Below are positions 60,380 to 64,000 of a stretch of 64,000 bases of DNA, piece by piece. A program made the translations under genes and the position numbers. Each line of letters starts with the position of its first letter. The first letter of the stretch is position 1. The notes under the pieces were generated by a model. That model searched no databases, was not told where the DNA came from, and saw nothing but the letters and a program-made list of their open reading frames with translations. The DNA comes from Brevibacillus porteri (GTDB lineage: Bacteria > Bacillota > Bacilli > Brevibacillales > Brevibacillaceae), in the NCBI RefSeq assembly GCF_003013475.1, contig NZ_PXZO01000010.1, forward strand, positions 1 to 64,000, in the 5' to 3' direction.

Positions 60380-60829
60380 TCACCAGCGGTCACTCTGAAA
60401 AGACTGCTTGCGAAATTGAGATAAACGCCTCTCTGTAGCTGGTGATATTTCCCGAGGAAGCTCATCCCAAGCAAAAAAGCGCATTTCCGCTACTTCTTTG
60501 TCATCCTTACTCAATTCTTGACCGGACGTGAGGTCAAAATGATACAAGGCAATGTGGTCTCGTTTCCCTTCCCGCTCACTGTAAAAAAGATGGCAGAGGG
60601 TAAATCCGTCCGCTCGTATTCCGCACTCCTCCCACAACTCCCTGCGAGCAGCATCCCCAAACGACTCTCCTCGCTCTACTCCTCCTCCCGGCAAATACCA
60701 GCCATGGACATACGTATGCCGAATTAACAAGACTCCCTTTTCTACATCCGTTACAATGACACGGACACCTAAGGTGAGCGGCTTGCGGATTTTCCAATAC
60801 CATTTCACCACTGCATGGTACCAGGCCAT
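60380..60829 (-). CDS. Nudix hydrolase
   Basis: 149 residues. The Nudix box is complete: GGGVERGESFGDAARRELWEECGI given as GGGVERGE, then RRELWEECGI with the catalytic REUXEE core. The N-terminal PLTLGVRVIVTDVEKGVLLIRH and YHFDLTSG suggest a YjhB- or ADP-ribose/nucleotide-type pyrophosphatase; the substrate cannot be named. It lies about 100 bp upstream of nadK on the same strand and may be cotranscribed. Confidence 0.92.
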   Translation of the reverse strand: MAWYHAVVKWYWKIRKPLTLGVRVIVTDVEKGVLLIRHTYVHGWYLPGGGVERGESFGDAARRELWEECGIRADGFTLCHLFYSEREGKRDHIALYHFDLTSGQELSKDDKEVAEMRFFAWDELPREISPATERRLSQFRKQSFQSDRW

Positions 60830-60896
60830 ATTTCCACCTCGCTTTTTCCATGTGCTACCATTCTTTGGCGACCTATATTTTCCCTGCTATGGTCAA

Positions 60897-60924
60897 GAAA
60901 AAAACAGGCCTTTCGACGGCCTGT
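60897..60924 (-). terminator. Terminator after the YugN-like gene
   Basis: On the minus strand ACAGGCC pairs with GGCCTGT across 7 nt, followed by TTTTTT. Confidence 0.88.
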
Positions 60925-60925
60925 C

Positions 60926-61324
60926 TCACGCGAGGCGATTCTCCAGCTCTTTGACAATTGCCTCTGCTTTTCGAATCCATCTCGAATCCATCTCTGCGTC
61001 CTTGTCTACCGGCTCCTGAAACTGATTCATCAAACCCGAAGCAAGCGGCTCCATGTAGCCGATATCTTCCTCTACCCCAGTCTGGTACACATGCCTGATC
61101 ACAAACGGCCGTCCGAGTTCCAGCCATGCATCCGGGCTGTCGAGCTCACCTTGCAATACTTTGACAGGCAAGCGCAAAAAGACCGTGTTTTTGTCATCCA
61201 ACGCCCGGTCGAAGTACCCTTGCTCATAATCCCAGTTGGATAATGTAAAGTGCGGCTGAAGCGCTTCACGAAAATAGCCAAATGTCGCCCGCGTGCCTGG
61301 CAAGCTGCTGTTTATTTGTTTCAT
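60926..61324 (-). CDS. YugN-like family protein
   Basis: 132 residues of the YugN-like family of Bacillaceae: NWDYEQGYFDRALDD at about 30-44 and TVFLRLPVKVLQGELD, then LELGRPFVIRHVYQTGVEED. The function is unknown. It has its own terminator and stands between the Nudix and the Tyr/Pro-rich protein genes. Confidence 0.85.
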   Translation of the reverse strand: MKQINSSLPGTRATFGYFREALQPHFTLSNWDYEQGYFDRALDDKNTVFLRLPVKVLQGELDSPDAWLELGRPFVIRHVYQTGVEEDIGYMEPLASGLMNQFQEPVDKDAEMDSRWIRKAEAIVKELENRLA

Positions 61325-61414
61325 CGTCGATCCCTGCCTTTATTTATTCTGTGAGAAACGTTCACCGTTTTGTTCGTAGTGTGTGACAAAAGGCGAGGTT
61401 GTACTCTCACATCT

Positions 61415-61462
61415 ACAAAAAGCAGCAAGCCTCCTAAGCCGTGATGGCCTTGAGAGGCTTGT
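61415..61462 (-). terminator. Terminator after the Tyr/Pro-rich protein gene
   Basis: On the minus strand CAAGCCTC pairs with GAGGCTTG, enclosing an AAGGCC/GGCTT inner pairing, followed by TTTTTG. Confidence 0.7.
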
Positions 61463-61475
61463 AAATTCCCCACCA

Positions 61476-62267
61476 TTAAATCAAGACAATTGTCAGGAGC
61501 GTAAAGAGCGCCAATGGAATGATTTTACGTCCGTTCCGGCATCTTTTCCGTCTTCTCCCTTGAACTTTTGGCAAAACATAGGGCGGTGGAGGTGGCGGCG
61601 GCGGACAAAAAAAGGGCGGATACGGCGGGAATGGTGGAAATGGCGAAATATTTTGCTCCCAAGGACTCACCTGTGGCTTCTGCTCGCTATACGGACTGAC
61701 TTGGGGTGGACGATTGCTGGTGCTATACGGGCTGACTTGGGGGGCGGGACGATTACTGCTGCTATACGGGCTGACCCGCGAGTTGTTGGAACTGCCGAAA
61801 GGACTGACCTGACTGTATGGATTGTACTCATCGCCGTAGGGACTTGCCTGCGAAAAATATGGATTACCTCCATAAGGACTGAGATCGCCATAGGGAGGAT
61901 AACCTGCATACGGATTATAGCTCACATACTGAAAGTAATAATCAGGATAGTGCCCCCATCCTCCATACGGCTGCCGATTGGCCACTTCCATTACTTGATA
62001 AGGATTGTAGTCCTCATAGTCCTCATAATCATACTCTTCGAAAACTTCTTCTTCCTCCGCATCCTGATCTACAACTTCTACGTATACGTTTTGATCATCA
62101 TAATCGACAATGACGCCTTCAAACACTTGCCCGTCTATTGCTTCGATGCGCACTTTTTTCTCCACGTGCTCCTTGCAGATGTTGTGCACATTTTCTCGCA
62201 TATCCTTTAACAGGCTGACAAACTGAATGTCAGCCTGATACAGGTTTTTATCAGAATCAGACTGCAT
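61476..62267 (-). CDS. LSm-like protein with Tyr/Pro/Ser repeats, probable spore-coat type
   Basis: 263 residues in four parts: an N-terminal Sm-like strand set (VEKKVRIEAIDGQVFEGVIV, about 35-70), an acidic stretch (DAEEEEVFEEYDYEDYEDY), a low-complexity region with repeated SPYS-SNRP-PQVSPY and NPY/GPY units encoded by DNA repeats at about 61690-61830, a polyproline run, and a basic plus hydrophobic C-terminus (IIPLALFTLLTIVLI). This composition fits a spore-coat or surface matrix protein; the family is not recognised. Repeat number is likely to vary. Confidence 0.75.
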   Translation of the reverse strand: MQSDSDKNLYQADIQFVSLLKDMRENVHNICKEHVEKKVRIEAIDGQVFEGVIVDYDDQNVYVEVVDQDAEEEEVFEEYDYEDYEDYNPYQVMEVANRQPYGGWGHYPDYYFQYVSYNPYAGYPPYGDLSPYGGNPYFSQASPYGDEYNPYSQVSPFGSSNNSRVSPYSSSNRPAPQVSPYSTSNRPPQVSPYSEQKPQVSPWEQNISPFPPFPPYPPFFCPPPPPPPPYVLPKVQGRRRKRCRNGRKIIPLALFTLLTIVLI

Positions 62268-62355
62268 GGTAACTCCTCCCCTTCTGGTGTTTCTTTATTA
62301 CCATATACAAGTGCCCATGGGGAGGTTACCGGAATCTAGGCGAGACTAGCCCAAT

Positions 62356-63459
62356 TTACAGAAAGCGGGCAGGTAAAAATGGCAAAAGGCGCTCCGTCTC
62401 CCCTTTTTCCACAAAGTCCGCCATCGATTTAGCCGTGACGGGGGAAAGCAGGATACCATTGCGAAAATGTCCACCTGCGATCGACAGACCTTCCCAGCCA
62501 GGAACGGGGCCCAAGAGCGGCTTGCCATCTTGTGTCGCAGGTCGAAGTCCGCCCCAAGCCTCCAAAAAGGTAGCAGAGTGTAACGCAGGAACATACGGCA
62601 TGGTCCCTTGCAGGATACTAGCTAACCCCGCCATTGTGACGTCACGCTGGAAGCCACTCTCATCCTCAGTCGCACCAATGACAATTTTTCCATCCTTTTT
62701 CGGAGTGATGTAGCCTGTCGTTCCGAAAATCACCGTTCGCAATGGGATGCCCACGGACGAGACGGCCGCAATCTGTCCGCGTACAGGGCGAATCGGCACG
62801 GAAATACCCAGCATCGCAAGCATCATTCCAACCCATGCTCCCGAGGAAATCACCGTCTGTGCGGCACGCAGTGACCCTGCAGAAGTCTCGATTCCGATCA
62901 CTTTTCCACCTTTTACCGCAATGCCGCTCACCACGCAGCCAGATAACAGCTTCACTCCTTGCAATTGGCAAGCAGTAGCCAAGGCGCGAAGAAGCATTCG
63001 ATTGTTAATGTGTCCTTCGTACGGCGAATAGATGGCCGCTTGCACTTGATCGGTCAGAAGTGGCTCTACCTCTTTCACTTGCGCTGTATTCGAGAGCCAA
63101 TGCACAGCATGTCCCGCTTCTTTTTGCCAACGGTACTTGTCGGCGAGCTGTTGGACTTCCTCCTCATTTAACGCGACGGTCAGCAACCCCTCCAGGCTTA
63201 GCTGTACGTTTCCACCAGTCAATTCCTCCAGCTCCGCTGCCCATTCCGGGTATAGCGCAAGTGATTCCATGCCCAAATCGAGCATCGGTCCAGGTGCCGT
63301 GAATTCCTTCAAAGGAGCAAGCATTCCGGCCGCAGCAGAAGAAGCCTGACCTCCCCATTCTCCCTGCTCGACCAAGGTAACGCTCACCCCGCGCCGTGAC
63401 AGCTCGTATGCCAAGCTCAATCCGATAATTCCTCCACCCACTACCAGACAATCACTCAT
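62356..63459 (-). CDS. thiO: Glycine oxidase ThiO
   Basis: 367-residue FAD enzyme of the DAO family. The dinucleotide-binding CLVVGGGIIGLSLAYELSRR opens the protein, QASSAAAGMLAP and the C-terminal AGGHFRNGILLSPVTAK are typical of ThiO. It oxidises glycine to iminoglycine for the thiazole of thiamine. ATG 63459 follows GAGGAGAG. Other thiamine genes are not adjacent, and no TPP riboswitch was found in the DNA upstream, which is filled by hairpin elements. Confidence 0.92.
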   Translation of the reverse strand: MSDCLVVGGGIIGLSLAYELSRRGVSVTLVEQGEWGGQASSAAAGMLAPLKEFTAPGPMLDLGMESLALYPEWAAELEELTGGNVQLSLEGLLTVALNEEEVQQLADKYRWQKEAGHAVHWLSNTAQVKEVEPLLTDQVQAAIYSPYEGHINNRMLLRALATACQLQGVKLLSGCVVSGIAVKGGKVIGIETSAGSLRAAQTVISSGAWVGMMLAMLGISVPIRPVRGQIAAVSSVGIPLRTVIFGTTGYITPKKDGKIVIGATEDESGFQRDVTMAGLASILQGTMPYVPALHSATFLEAWGGLRPATQDGKPLLGPVPGWEGLSIAGGHFRNGILLSPVTAKSMADFVEKGETERLLPFLPARFL

Positions 63460-63530
63460 CTTTTTTCTCTCCTCACTAAGTTGCGATTACTTCTAATAAA
63501 AAACGTCTTGTATGTTGCTGTTGTGGTGTG

Positions 63531-63732
63531 GAGGAAACAGGAGAAAACGCTCAGCTTCTAGGGCCACCCCCTGCGGGATTGACGGCACGACTCCATGCAA
63601 AAAGCGAAACCGCGTCCAAAGTGGTCTCTTCAGGATGCATTTCAGAGGTGGACGCTTAAGAGCGTGTTTCGCTTTTTGCATTCCGTCTCGGTCGGTGTCC
63701 CTAAGATCTTCGCTTATTTCTCCTGTTTCCTC
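63531..63732. repeat. Nested long hairpin element A upstream of thiO
   Basis: GAGGAAACAGGAGAAA (63531-63546) is perfectly inverted at 63717-63732. Inside it nest TAGGG/CCCTA, GACGG/CCGTC, a perfect 16-bp pair ATGCAAAAAGCGAAAC (63595-63610) with GTTTCGCTTTTTGCAT (63666-63681), and GCGTCC/GGACGC. The whole 200 nt can fold into one long hairpin. No ORF of note. It is either a miniature repeat element or a structured RNA in the thiO leader. Confidence 0.6.
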
Positions 63733-63800
63733 TACGAGCTTTTCGTGTTATCCGATTTTTTAAAGATTTTTAATTAATGAAGAACGCAATCAGTTACGCC

Positions 63801-63998
63801 AGAGAAGAATATTTCCAGACGTAGCGACTTGTGGAGTCCTACTGAGCGGAGAAGGGATGAGCGGGCAAAAGAAACGCAACGTGCCCGGACTACGAAGCGG
63901 CTACCACTTTTGCGTTTCCCCGCGAATCCCTTCGGAGCGGGCAGTCTTGACCCCCAGCAGGACGGAGCCTGGAGCCTAGACTGGAAATATTCTTCTCT
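63801..63998. repeat. Nested long hairpin element B at the window end
   Basis: AGAGAAGAATATTTCCAG (63801-63818) is perfectly inverted at 63981-63998 (18 bp). Nested inside are GGGAT/ATCCC, GCGGG/CCCGC and GAAACGCAA (63871-63879) with TTGCGTTTC (63910-63918). The architecture is that of element A with different sequence, and its left part shares a spaced pattern with 30983-31020. The window ends 2 bp later, so flanks cannot be judged. Confidence 0.6.
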
Positions 63999-64000
63999 CC

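Noticed and set aside
61390-62210. 275-codon plus-strand ORF opposite the Tyr/Pro-rich protein
   Set aside because: Its composition (Arg/Ile-rich, repetitive) mirrors the repeats of the minus-strand gene; the minus frame has the structured domain order and a good ribosome binding site.
63460-63530. TPP riboswitch upstream of thiO
   Set aside because: None of the conserved THI-box segments (CTGAGA, ACCTGATC-like) is present on the minus strand; the region is filled by hairpin element A.
1-64000. CRISPR array, tRNA or rRNA genes
   Set aside because: No regularly spaced direct repeats with unique spacers, no tRNA-like cloverleaf ending in CCA and no rRNA sequence was noticed on either strand.

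Overview
The window reads as chromosome of an endospore-forming member of the Bacillota, most likely Brevibacillus or a close Paenibacillaceae relative. Grounds: strong Gram-positive ribosome binding sites, sigma-A promoters with 17-bp spacers, GlnR/TnrA, CcpA and GlnL-type sites, YtpB-, YlaF-, YugN- and YitT-type proteins, a spore-germination (GerC-type) remnant, and futalosine-route menaquinone genes. The genus is inferred from gene content only. No rRNA, tRNA, CRISPR array, prophage or intact insertion sequence was seen.

Layout. 0-9 kb: mqnB-mqnD, a methyltransferase, small enzymes, a cold-shock gene with a long structured leader, a solitary ethanolamine permease (eutH) behind an elaborate leader, and YnfA, YitT and GNAT genes. 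9-14 kb: a two-component system divergent from an ABC-2 exporter followed by two related mini membrane proteins. 14-23 kb: housekeeping enzymes, a DMT exporter, LD-carboxypeptidase, a second two-component system and brnQ. 23-29.5 kb: AlkA-type glycosylase, proline dehydrogenase with a -24/-12 promoter, its divergent sigma-54 activator, a winged-helix/TPR protein and an MFS exporter. 29.5-33 kb: PQQ-type sugar dehydrogenase, a structured-RNA zone, PilZ, YlaF and YtpB-like genes. 33-39 kb: a GlnK/GlnL-like two-component system divergent from a TAXI-TRAP transporter operon. 39-42.4 kb: CvfB, UppP, Toprim and ArsR genes. 42.4-43.8 kb: an AT-rich island abutting an MFS gene that appears to lack its 5' end. 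46.4-47.4 kb: decayed agmatine deiminase and MerR genes. 47.5-50.7 kb: ammonium transporter, DUF294 nucleotidyltransferase and DnaQ-like exonuclease behind two GlnR/TnrA boxes. 51.4-56.2 kb: decay-rich zone (GerC pseudogene, chemoreceptor, a 50-residue ORF, a frameshifted secreted protein). 56-63.5 kb: MFS, YbaK, MOSC, NAD kinase, Nudix, YugN, a Tyr/Pro-rich protein and thiO. The last 0.5 kb holds two long nested hairpin elements.

A common theme is nitrogen and amino-acid supply: ethanolamine uptake, proline catabolism, branched-chain amino-acid uptake, a transporter paired with a glutamine-family sensor, and ammonium uptake. Each has recognisable control DNA or RNA beside it. The most notable items are the eutH leader (two hexaloop hairpins, the second mutually exclusive with a 17-bp terminator, plus a cre), the sigma-54 promoter with three TGTACA sites at proline dehydrogenase, the amt-DUF294-DnaQ locus, the terminator that contains the ribosome binding site of an MFS gene, and long structured intergenic elements with no assigned family.
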